Shown here one piece after another: positions 1 to 5,659 of a stretch of 7,897 bases of DNA. The stretch's first letter is position 1; each line of letters opens with the position of its first letter. The DNA comes from Proteiniphilum sp. (lineage in GTDB: Bacteria > Bacteroidota > Bacteroidia > Bacteroidales > Dysgonomonadaceae). The stretch covers positions 1 to 7,897 of the forward strand of contig JAAYFB010000035.1 in assembly GCA_012728465.1 (NCBI GenBank), read 5' to 3'. The position numbers and the translations under genes were made by a program. Below the pieces are notes generated by a model. It was not told the DNA's origin, did not search any database, and worked only from the letters and a program-made list of their open reading frames with translations.

Positions 1-8
1 AAAGAGCA

Positions 9-374
9 ATCCCAACGTTGGGATTAGTATGTTTGAAAATATTTAATGCCATCCCAACGTTGGGATGACATTAAATAATTCCTGCAACTCCAAAATCAAC
101 CCTGAAATAAGAATAAAAACTTTCATTTATCCTCATTTCAACGTTGGGACAAGAGTACTCAAAACAAAATACTGTTAAATCATTCACAATTTGGGGTATA
201 ATATTAACTATATACATCAAACCAAAGTTGGGATGACAATAATTAATTTTGGGAGTTACTAAACCAACATTGGTTTTTGTTCAAATATTTTCAGAAGTAG
301 TAAAACCAATGTTGGGATGACAGTAATTATTTTTGGAAATAGCCAAACCAATGTTGGGATGATAATAAAATATA
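9..374. repeat. Degenerate 42-bp tandem array with palindromic core
   Basis: Nine units start at 9, 51, 93, 135, 177, 219, 261, 303 and 345, an exact 42-bp step with no visible insertion or deletion. Units 1 and 2 begin with the perfect 16-bp palindrome ATCCCAACGTTGGGAT. Unit 4 keeps CAACGTTGGGA. Units 6, 8 and 9 begin AAACCAAWGTTGGGATGA, and unit 7 has the near-palindrome AAACCAACATTGGTTT. Units 3 and 5 are badly eroded, though unit 3 keeps CAAC in phase. The second half of each unit is AT-rich and less conserved, with GACAATAATT-like sequence in units 2, 6, 8 and 9. The array occupies the whole gene-free left end, may continue beyond the window, and stops at the 3' end of the menA-like gene (the nominal ninth unit would reach 386, but its last bases are coding). 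No complete ORF runs through it. A role as a regulator or nucleoid-protein binding array, or as a 3' RNA structure, is inference only. Confidence 0.85.
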
Positions 375-1907
375 CTATTTCTTTACTACAAATGATGCCC
401 TGAATAACTCCATGTCTTTACGCTTCGATTCGATATAGTTCCACATCCAGAATACTATTAACAACGAGCCAGCCAAAAATGAAAATGAAAATAACAAGCT
501 TGTGCTAATCAGAAGAAATGAGAATACCAATAACAAACCTGCCACTAAATGGGCCATAGCTGTGTGAGCATTGCCCGATATTAAATCGATAGCCTGCTTA
601 TCATAATTATTCTGTGTGTATTTTATGGCCTGATAGACAAACGGGATAGAGATGAACGAGAAATATATGCTATAAGGTGCAAGTCCCAAAATAGGTAATA
701 GGCTTATAATCAAATAAGTTATACCAAAAAGCGAAAACAATATGTTTTTTGCAATTGGCTTGCCATAACGCACCACTAATGTCATTTTATTTGTTTTTGC
801 ATCTGATTTTGCATCTGGGAATTGATTGATAATTAACACATTTGTAATTAATAGTGATACAGGAATGGATAGCAGAATTGCTTGCAAAGAAAAAGAACCC
901 GTTTGCACGTAATATGTACCATACGTCATAAGCACTCCAAATGTTGTAGCTGTTAAAATTTCGCCTAAGCCAGGAGCTAGATTAATAAATGAGAATTTAC
1001 CCTTTTGTCCCGTATAAAATAAACCTGCCAATAACCCATAAGCAACAATGGGAACAAGTCCCCACCCCGTTATGGCTATAAGATAAATTCCTATTACTAC
1101 TGCCACGAAAGTGGCAAAAAAGCCGAAGAAACCTATATCAGATCTTGATATCAAGCCTAGTTGAATCATTCGAGAGCCACCTGTAAAAGGACGAATAGCC
1201 TCTACATTTTCATTATCTCTATCAGCATCGTTCCAGTCATTAATCATATTTGTGCCAATTTGAATAAGCAACCCTCCCAAGAGAGTGAGCACGAAGAGAG
1301 ACCAATTGAAGAGCCCTGTATTTTCAAAAGCAATGGCTCCACCTAATAGAATAGGGATTAGTGATGCCGTTAGAGATACTGGACGAATGGCCTCCCACCA
1401 CGATTTGGATTTCGACTTCAATTCACTCCACACATTACTATTATCCATATTTTCGGGAAATTCGAATACAGTTGGTGGCAACCCTTGCATTATCTCGGGC
1501 ACAAATCTATACTTTACGGTATATGGCTTTATGCGAATAAACTCTAATCTATCCACTGCACCTATTTTAATAAGATTGGCCACAATAGGCGATCGGCTTG
1601 CCATTATTTCTATAGCCGTTTCTTTATCTTCTTTAGATTTTATTATTTCGGCTCTACCAATTATCTCACACTCCTCCATCTCCAAAAAAGTGGTTCCTTG
1701 GTGAATAAGCATTGCAGTAGAGGGAATATTACTCCATTGTATGACCTTAGGGTCACCCTTCATGCTTGTGACATATATATTAAAGTTTTCATCAACACCG
1801 TAGTGCATCATCCGCTGTCGGGGTTTACCCATATCTGAAGTTCCAACGGCTGTAATTTCAGCACGCTGTAGGTAATCAAGTACCTCTTGTTTTGTTCGCT
1901 GTGACAT
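375..1907 (-). CDS. menA: Split-barrel flavin-type domain fused to MenA-like UbiA prenyltransferase
   Basis: 510 residues. Residues 1 to about 140 resemble the pyridoxamine 5'-phosphate oxidase-like FMN-binding split barrel (AVGTSDMGKPRQRMMHYGVD at 20-39, then the IYVTSMKGDPKV strand region). From about 172 to 492 it is a polytopic UbiA-family prenyltransferase with roughly eight or nine hydrophobic segments. The first Asp-rich motif is NDWNDADRD at 223-231 (fits NDxxDxxxD); the second is DAKSD at 365-369, followed by NKMTLVVRYG. RPFTGGSR at 239-246 and the LVVRYG end of the second motif are typical of MenA, which transfers a polyprenyl chain to 1,4-dihydroxy-2-naphthoate in the inner membrane to make demethylmenaquinone. 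Known MenA proteins are about 300 residues without the front domain, so the fusion is unusual. The ATG at 1907 has a T-rich rather than purine-rich leader. The UbiA assignment is firm; MenA substrate is likely; the partner-domain role is unknown. Confidence 0.88.
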   Translation of the reverse strand: MSQRTKQEVLDYLQRAEITAVGTSDMGKPRQRMMHYGVDENFNIYVTSMKGDPKVIQWSNIPSTAMLIHQGTTFLEMEECEIIGRAEIIKSKEDKETAIEIMASRSPIVANLIKIGAVDRLEFIRIKPYTVKYRFVPEIMQGLPPTVFEFPENMDNSNVWSELKSKSKSWWEAIRPVSLTASLIPILLGGAIAFENTGLFNWSLFVLTLLGGLLIQIGTNMINDWNDADRDNENVEAIRPFTGGSRMIQLGLISRSDIGFFGFFATFVAVVIGIYLIAITGWGLVPIVAYGLLAGLFYTGQKGKFSFINLAPGLGEILTATTFGVLMTYGTYYVQTGSFSLQAILLSIPVSLLITNVLIINQFPDAKSDAKTNKMTLVVRYGKPIAKNILFSLFGITYLIISLLPILGLAPYSIYFSFISIPFVYQAIKYTQNNYDKQAIDLISGNAHTAMAHLVAGLLLVFSFLLISTSLLFSFSFLAGSLLIVFWMWNYIESKRKDMELFRASFVVKK

Positions 1908-1941
1908 ATAAAAAAAATGTTTGATTTATCCTCGCTCATAA

Positions 1942-1974
1942 CAAACTCAACTAATTATATGTTCTAGCACCAAA
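1942..1974 (-). promoter_or_regulatory. Putative Bacteroidetes-type promoter for the menA-like gene
   Basis: On the minus strand TTTG (1974-1971) is followed after 21 bp by TGAGTTTG (1949-1942), one mismatch from the Bacteroidetes -7 element TAnnTTTG, with near-ideal spacing to the -33 element. The predicted start of transcription is near 1935, giving a leader of about 28 nt before the ATG at 1907. This is a pattern match only; the divergent folB promoter lies in the same 167-bp interval. Confidence 0.4.
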
Positions 1975-2044
1975 TAAATATAAAAAACAGAATGCTACAT
2001 ATAGTTGAAAAAACTAATTGCAATAAAGGTTCAATTATTATTAG

Positions 2045-2052
2045 TAAGTTTG
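2045..2052 (+). promoter_or_regulatory. Putative -7 element for folB
   Basis: TAAGTTTG is an exact match to the Bacteroidetes -7 consensus TAnnTTTG and lies 22 bp before the folB ATG, which would give a leader of about 15 nt. The best upstream TTG (2018-2020) is 24 bp away, longer than usual, so the -33 half is weak. Confidence 0.4.
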
Positions 2053-2074
2053 CAGTTACAATTAAAACAAAAAA

Positions 2075-2428
2075 ATGAATACATATATCGAACTAAATAA
2101 CATGAGCTTCTATGCCTATCATGGCGTTTTGCCTCAAGAGACAATCACTGGAAATAAATTTGAAGTAAATCTAAAGCTAAAATATGATTTCACTGACTCT
2201 TTTGACACTGACGATGTGCGGGATACCATTAGCTACGCCGATGTATATGACATTGTGAAAAGAGAGATGCAAATACCATCCAAGTTGCTCGAGCATGTTG
2301 CAGGCAGAATTTTCAACAGCTTGAAAGAAGAATTTGAAGGCATAACAATAATAGAACTAAGAGTTTCGAAGCTTAATCCACCAGTAAATGGAGAAGTGGC
2401 AAAAGCGGATATTATTATAACAGAATAA
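2075..2428 (+). CDS. folB: Dihydroneopterin aldolase
   Basis: 117 residues, the normal family length. FolB is a cytosolic enzyme that cleaves 7,8-dihydroneopterin to 6-hydroxymethyl-7,8-dihydropterin and glycolaldehyde in folate synthesis, usually as a ring-shaped oligomer. Family hallmarks are visible: FYAYHGVLPQE at 12-22 with Glu22, DTISYADVYDIV at 50-61 with Tyr54, LLEHVAGRI at 71-79 with Glu73, and LRVSKLNPPVNG at 95-106 with Lys99. These match the pterin-binding glutamates, the tyrosine and the catalytic lysine described for characterised FolB enzymes. The ATG is preceded by an A-rich tract (ACAAAAAA), usual for this phylum, with no Shine-Dalgarno sequence. No other folate gene is nearby; the gene stands alone, divergent from the menA-like gene and followed by a 194-bp gap before pgl. 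Confidence 0.95.
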   Translation: MNTYIELNNMSFYAYHGVLPQETITGNKFEVNLKLKYDFTDSFDTDDVRDTISYADVYDIVKREMQIPSKLLEHVAGRIFNSLKEEFEGITIIELRVSKLNPPVNGEVAKADIIITE

Positions 2429-2506
2429 ATATGCAATTCTTTTAATAGTGCTCGAAGCATGCTCATTATGCCGTAAAATGGTGATTTGAACATAACTTCA
2501 TTGTGA

Positions 2507-2539
2507 TTGTTTCATATGAGTGAAGCGGTATAACTTTTG
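2507..2539 (+). promoter_or_regulatory. Putative promoter for pgl
   Basis: TTG at 2507-2509 is followed after 21 bp by TAACTTTTG at 2531-2539, one base longer than the Bacteroidetes -7 form TAnnTTTG. Transcription would start near 2546, directly before the hairpin at 2548-2584. No better match lies between the hairpin and the pgl ATG, so a pgl transcript from its own promoter probably carries the hairpin in its leader. Confidence 0.3.
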
Positions 2540-2547
2540 ATAAAAAA

Positions 2548-2584
2548 ATAATAAGAGGAGATTTAGTAATTCTCCTCTTATTAT
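2548..2584. terminator. Perfect 14-bp hairpin between folB and pgl
   Basis: ATAATAAGAGGAGA (2548-2561) and TCTCCTCTTATTAT (2571-2584) are perfect reverse complements around a 9-nt loop (2562-2570). An A-run lies just to the left (2542-2548), so on the minus strand the hairpin is followed by TTTTTTT, a textbook intrinsic terminator. On the plus strand the stem base TTATTAT can serve as a weaker U-rich tail, so it could also end folB transcripts about 120 nt past its stop. It lies 39 bp before the pgl ATG and may instead be a leader structure of that gene. Confidence 0.6.
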
Positions 2585-2622
2585 ACATATAGGTGTCAAC
2601 AAATAAAAACTACATAAATAAC

Positions 2623-3339
2623 ATGGATAAAAAGATTTTCAATAATTTAGAAGAGTTAAACAAATCATTTACAGAACTGCTTAAGGGTTTATTGTCTGAG
2701 AAAGAAAGAGTAACCATCTCACTTTCGGGTGGTAGCACTCCTAAATCTTTGTTCGACCATTGGGCAAAAAATCATGTGAAAGATATCGAATGGAATAAGA
2801 TTTTTCTATTTTGGGGTGACGAAAGATGTGTACCACCTACTGACGAACAAAGCAACTACAAGATGACAAAGGATCATTTGCTAGACTTTGTGCCAATTCC
2901 AGAAAGCAATATATTTAGAATAAAAGGTGAGAATGAACCAGAAGAAGAGGCTATAAGATATTCAGCTGTTCTTGACGAAGAACTTGATTTAAGAAACAAC
3001 ATCCCATCATTTGATTTAGTTATACTCGGAATGGGTGATGATGGACACACTGCTTCTATTTTCCCTCACGAAATGCACTTATGGGACAAAAAAGAGAATT
3101 GTGTTGTTGCTGTACATCCCGATAGTGGCCAAAAAAGAGTGAGCATTACAGGAAAGATTATTAACAATGCTGAAAGAGTTGTGATGCTAGTAACGGGTGC
3201 TAATAAGGCCGAAAAAGTTAAACTAGTTATTGATTCGCAGGATCAAGTTAAGGATACATACCCAACTGCAAGAGTTATGCCAACAAGCGGAAACTTATAT
3301 TGGTATTTAGATACAGAAGCAGCAAGGCTATTGAAGTAA
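2623..3339 (+). CDS. pgl: 6-phosphogluconolactonase
   Basis: 238 residues from the ATG at 2623. It hydrolyses 6-phosphogluconolactone to 6-phosphogluconate, the second step of the oxidative pentose phosphate pathway, in the cytosol. DevB/SOL-family signatures are in order: SLSGGSTP at 33-40, FWGDERCVPP at 63-72 followed by SNY, GMGDDGHTAS at 136-145 holding the proposed catalytic His142, KRVSIT at 171-176, TGANKAEKV at 191-199, and ARVMPTSGN at 216-224. A longer frame opens at GTG 2593, but its ten extra residues are not family-like, and the ATG has an A-rich leader (ATAAATAAC), so I take the ATG. Neither zwf nor gnd, common pgl partners, is adjacent in this window. The gene converges on def, 53 bp away. 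Confidence 0.95.
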   Translation: MDKKIFNNLEELNKSFTELLKGLLSEKERVTISLSGGSTPKSLFDHWAKNHVKDIEWNKIFLFWGDERCVPPTDEQSNYKMTKDHLLDFVPIPESNIFRIKGENEPEEEAIRYSAVLDEELDLRNNIPSFDLVILGMGDDGHTASIFPHEMHLWDKKENCVVAVHPDSGQKRVSITGKIINNAERVVMLVTGANKAEKVKLVIDSQDQVKDTYPTARVMPTSGNLYWYLDTEAARLLK

Positions 3340-3351
3340 ACTCCAACAGCC
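3326..3351 (-). terminator. Possible weak terminator hairpin downstream of def
   Basis: Read on the minus strand, GGCTGTTG (3351-3344) pairs with CAATAGCC (3333-3326) with one G-U wobble around a 10-nt loop, followed by TTGCTGCTTC. On the plus strand the same bases give an A-C mismatch, so the structure favours the def direction, 42 nt past the def stop. The tail is only moderately T-rich. Confidence 0.2.
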
Positions 3352-3377
3352 TCATACACATTTTATATATTTTTTTT

Positions 3378-3427
3378 AAGTGAATTGTCTATTTATACAG
3401 TCTTGGTACGATAATGGCAATTCACTT
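3378..3427 (+). terminator. Possible pgl terminator embedded in the def 3' end
   Basis: AAGTGAATTGTC (3378-3389) pairs with GGCAATTCACTT (3416-3427), a 12-bp stem with one T-G wobble. The plus-strand tail is TTCCTTTTTCC. It starts 38 nt after the pgl stop and its right arm lies within the last codons of def on the other strand. The 26-nt loop is large for an intrinsic terminator. The minus-strand side has an A-run, so it would not work for def. Confidence 0.35.
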
Positions 3428-3950
3428 TTCCTTTTTCCATACCTAACAGTTTAGACTTTATCATCCTCTTACGCAAAGGAGAAATTTTGTCGATAAACAT
3501 GATACCTTCGATGTGATCATATTCGTGCTGAATAACGCGAGCTTTAAAACCAGTGTATTCTTCTACTTTTTTTTCTAAATTCTCATCCAAGTATTCGATA
3601 ACAATTGTGTTCTCTCGAGGAACCTTTTCATGAATTCCCGGAATACTTAAACATCCCTCTTCCATCAACTCAATATCGCCACTGCGCTCAGTTATCTTGG
3701 CATTGATGAAGGCTTTCTTAAAACCCTTAAACTCGGGGCTTTCTTCATCTGACACATGATCTAGATCAACTACAAATATGCGTTTGTCAAGTCCCACTTG
3801 CGGACCGGCAAGACCCACACCATCTGCATCATACATTGTTTCGTACATGTCATCTATCAACTCTTTCAAGTTGGGATAGTTTGCTGTATCTATATCCTCT
3901 GCAACCTTTCTCAATACAGGTTGTCCATAAATATATATAGGTAAAATCAT
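3393..3950 (-). CDS. def: Peptide deformylase
   Basis: 185 residues from the ATG at 3950. It removes the N-formyl group from nascent polypeptides at the ribosome, using a divalent metal. All three family motifs are present: GVGLAGPQVG at 44-53 with Gln51, EGCLS at 98-102 with metal ligand Cys100, and HEYDH at 142-146 with ligands His142 and His146 and catalytic Glu143. The N-terminus MILPIYIYGQPVLRKVAEDI is a standard deformylase start. The open frame extends 24 codons further upstream (to 4022), but that part overlaps the ruvX coding region and does not look like the family, so it is rejected. The ATG lies 22 bp after the ruvX stop, consistent with one transcript lptB-ruvX-def. The gene ends the operon and converges on pgl. 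Confidence 0.95.
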   Translation of the reverse strand: MILPIYIYGQPVLRKVAEDIDTANYPNLKELIDDMYETMYDADGVGLAGPQVGLDKRIFVVDLDHVSDEESPEFKGFKKAFINAKITERSGDIELMEEGCLSIPGIHEKVPRENTIVIEYLDENLEKKVEEYTGFKARVIQHEYDHIEGIMFIDKISPLRKRMIKSKLLGMEKGKVNCHYRTKTV

Positions 3951-3972
3951 AAAGTAATATTTATTGCTATAA

Positions 3973-4392
3973 TTAAAAATCTCTTTTGCTTTCCATGTAG
4001 CTTTGTAGAATAATTGTTGCACTTATCTCATCAACAAGTGCTTTATTCATTCTTTGCTTTTTACTCAATCCCCCATCAATCATGGTTCGTTGAGCCATTT
4101 TAGATGTAAATCGTTCGTCGTAATACTCAACAACCATACTGGGATAAAGCTTTTTAAATTTTGAAACAAACTCTTCCACTCTTCCCATGTTTTCAGATGC
4201 CTCATTGTTCATCTGCTTAGGCAATCCTACAACTACAACATCAACCGTCTCTTTCTGAAAATACTCTTTAATGAAGTCAAAAATCTTATGGGTATCTACC
4301 GTAGTAAGTCCATTTGCAATAATCTGCAAAGGGTCGCTAACAGCTATTCCTACTCTCTTTTTACCATAATCAATGGCTAATAATCTACCCAT
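3973..4392 (-). CDS. ruvX: Putative pre-16S rRNA nuclease / Holliday junction resolvase YqgF
   Basis: 139 residues, the usual length of the YqgF/RuvX family with an RNase H-like fold. Visible hallmarks are IDYGKKRVGIAVSD at 7-20 with the acidic Asp8, VVGLPKQMNNEAS at 54-66, YDERFTSK at 91-98 with Glu93, and VDEISATIILQSYM at 120-133 with Asp121. These give the three acidic residues expected for metal-dependent cleavage. In Escherichia coli YqgF is linked to maturation of the 16S rRNA 5' end; Holliday junction resolution was proposed earlier from structure and homology. Which role applies here cannot be read from sequence. Its ATG shares one base with the lptB stop (TAATG), implying translational coupling, and def follows 22 bp after its stop. 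Confidence 0.93.
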   Translation of the reverse strand: MGRLLAIDYGKKRVGIAVSDPLQIIANGLTTVDTHKIFDFIKEYFQKETVDVVVVGLPKQMNNEASENMGRVEEFVSKFKKLYPSMVVEYYDERFTSKMAQRTMIDGGLSKKQRMNKALVDEISATIILQSYMESKRDF

Positions 4393-5228
4393 TATTCTAT
4401 TTCAAATTTTCGGCGGCGTAACTCAAAGTCACGACCCAGATACTTCTCTCTAACTATAGGGTTGCCTGCCAACTCCTCGGCAGTGCCCTGAAATAAAACT
4501 CTTCCCTCAAACAAGAGATAAGCTCTATCTGTAATACTCAACGTTTCGTCAACATTGTGGTCAGTAATTAAAATACCTATATTGCGATACTTGAGTTTTG
4601 CCACAATTGACTGAATATCTTGTACAGCAATGGGGTCAACTCCAGCAAAAGGCTCGTCAAGCATTATAAATCTGGGATCTATAGCTAAACATCTAGCTAT
4701 CTCAGATCGGCGTCTTTCCCCTCCCGAAAGTCTATCTCCTAAGTTCTTTCTCACTTTTTCAAGTCCAAATTCAGAAATTAGCTCCTCCAATTTCCTCTTT
4801 TGCTCTTTAGGCGTTTTGTCAGTAAATTCTAGCACGGATTTGATATTATCTTCTACAGACATCTTTCTAAAAATAGAAGCCTCTTGTGCTAGATAACCAA
4901 TTCCATATTGTGCACGTTTGTACACTGGAAACTTTGTAATGTTTTGATCTCCCAAATATATATTACCCTCGTTGGGCACAACCAATCCTACTGTCATATA
5001 GAAAGTAGTTGTCTTTCCTGCACCATTAGGACCCAAAAGACCCACAATTTCACCTTGCTTCAAGTTAATTGAAACATGATTTACTACAGTCCTTTTTCCA
5101 TATTTTTTTATTAAATCTTCCGTACGCAAAACTAATTGACCATTATCGTATCCTGATTGAACTTCTTGTTCAATATTTTCACCAATAATGTCAGAAGAAT
5201 TATCTAGAATCAAATCATTATCACCCAT
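4392..5228 (-). CDS. lptB: LPS export ABC transporter ATP-binding protein LptB
   Basis: 278 residues from the ATG at 5228. LptB dimerises and powers LptFG, which extracts lipopolysaccharide from the inner membrane and pushes it to the LptC-A-D bridge. ABC signatures are complete: Walker [10 protein letters not shown] at 66-74, Q-loop Gln115, signature LSGGE at 167-171, Walker B FIMLDEP at 187-193 with Glu192, and H-loop His224. [10 protein letters not shown] and [10 protein letters not shown] are characteristic of LptB rather than of generic importers. The ABC domain begins near residue 34; before it is an extension whose first 31 residues hold eight acidic and no basic residues, not found in the roughly 240-residue LptB of E. 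coli. An in-frame GTG two codons upstream is possible, but the ATG is favoured. It heads the operon with ruvX and def; lptFG, lptC and lptA are not in the window. Confidence 0.93.
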   Translation of the reverse strand: MGDNDLILDNSSDIIGENIEQEVQSGYDNGQLVLRTEDLIKKYGKRTVVNHVSINLKQGEIVGLLGPNGAGKTTTFYMTVGLVVPNEGNIYLGDQNITKFPVYKRAQYGIGYLAQEASIFRKMSVEDNIKSVLEFTDKTPKEQKRKLEELISEFGLEKVRKNLGDRLSGGERRRSEIARCLAIDPRFIMLDEPFAGVDPIAVQDIQSIVAKLKYRNIGILITDHNVDETLSITDRAYLLFEGRVLFQGTAEELAGNPIVREKYLGRDFELRRRKFEIE

Positions 5229-5245
5229 TCTCACTGAATTTTATG

Positions 5246-5253
5246 CAAATTTA
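5246..5253 (-). promoter_or_regulatory. Putative -7 element for the lptB-ruvX-def operon
   Basis: On the minus strand TAAATTTG (5253-5246) is an exact match to TAnnTTTG, 17 bp before the lptB ATG. It would give a very short leader of roughly 12 nt. The -33 region has only a weak TGTG/TGTT-like sequence near 5275, so this half is unsupported. Confidence 0.4.
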
Positions 5254-5352
5254 CAAGATTTTCTTGGAATAACACAGAGATAGCTGGGCATTATATAAGA
5301 TTATGGAGTTAAATGAGCTTTAAGCATTAAATATCCATACCATCTGAATGGT

Positions 5353-5381
5353 CAAACATATAGACACCAAAAGATATTCAA
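5353..5381 (-). promoter_or_regulatory. Alternative upstream promoter-like site for lptB
   Basis: On the minus strand TTG (5381-5379) is followed after 18 bp by TATGTTTG (5360-5353), an exact TAnnTTTG match. Both halves are present, unlike the nearer site at 5246-5253, but a start here would leave a leader of about 118 nt before lptB. In such AT-rich sequence chance matches are likely. Confidence 0.28.
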
Positions 5382-5558
5382 TAATAATACAATCTATTCT
5401 TTAATTTGTCTGATACATATAATACGTACAACAGTATGGATACGTTCTATTAGCTCAATAAATATAAGCAAACAGCGCTGGAACTATCCAACTGACTCTC
5501 GAAATATATGTTAACGGACATTCAAGCATCAAAAGTTAAAACTGAAATATGAAGAAAC

Positions 5559-5577
5559 TTGTTAATTTTATTAACAA
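5559..5577 (-). terminator. Weak AT-rich hairpin downstream of the DUF5686 gene
   Basis: TTGTTAAT (5559-5566) and ATTAACAA (5570-5577) form an 8-bp stem with a 3-nt loop, 82 nt past the DUF5686 stop; on the minus strand the tail is GTTTCTTCATATTTC. With only one G-C pair in the stem it is thermodynamically weak, so a terminator role for the ettA-DUF5686 transcript is only a possibility. Confidence 0.2.
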
Positions 5578-5659
5578 TTATAGTTAAGTCTATACTTGGA
5601 TTTACTGTTATCAGCTAAGATATTGTGAGTTAGAAGTAAAATATAGAATGAATTTATAT

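Larger units (their letters stand above)
5229..5659. other. Gene-free AT-rich intergenic region
   Basis: These 431 bases lie between the start of lptB and the stop of the DUF5686 gene, both on the minus strand. No reading frame with family resemblance or convincing length is present on either strand; the frames seen are about 12-16 codons (for example plus 5549-5587 and minus 5241-5291). The region contains two promoter-like sites reading toward lptB and one AT-rich hairpin near 5559-5577. No tRNA-like cloverleaf or tandem repeat was seen. It may hold the 3' end of the upstream transcript plus the lptB control region; a small RNA cannot be excluded by eye. Confidence 0.6.

Noticed and set aside
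71..217. Minus-strand ORF of 48 codons starting MYIVNIIPQ inside the repeat array
   Set aside because: It spans two decayed repeat units, has no recognisable domain or start signal, and looks like a by-product of the in-phase repeat.
9..374. CRISPR array
   Set aside because: The conserved part is a short palindrome and the intervening 26-bp segments are related to one another (GACAATAATT-like), not unique; there is no cas gene.
1161..1704. Plus-strand ORFs opposite the menA-like gene
   Set aside because: They are antisense shadows of clear coding sequence with no family features.
2233..2493. Minus-strand ORF opposite folB
   Set aside because: Shadow of folB; no start context or domain.
3869..3881. 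AAGTTGGGAT inside def, matching the array core
   Set aside because: It encodes the ordinary deformylase residues Tyr-Pro-Asn-Leu, is a single half-core and has no 42-bp neighbours.
3951..4022. 24-residue N-terminal extension of peptide deformylase
   Set aside because: It overlaps ruvX and precedes a standard deformylase N-terminus MILPIYIYG.
4630..4896. Plus-strand ORF opposite lptB
   Set aside because: Shadow frame over the ABC signature and Walker B region.
5241..5291. Sixteen-codon minus-strand leader peptide before lptB
   Set aside because: It overlaps the best -7 element and shows no run of regulatory codons or paired hairpins.
5332..5442. Nine-base inverted repeat TATCCATAC / GTATGGATA
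   Set aside because: The arms are 93 bases apart in AT-rich sequence with no other support; chance is adequate.
5549..5587. Small plus-strand ORF MKKLVNFINNYS
   Set aside because: Twelve codons overlapping an AT-rich hairpin, with no convincing promoter; expected by chance in such sequence.
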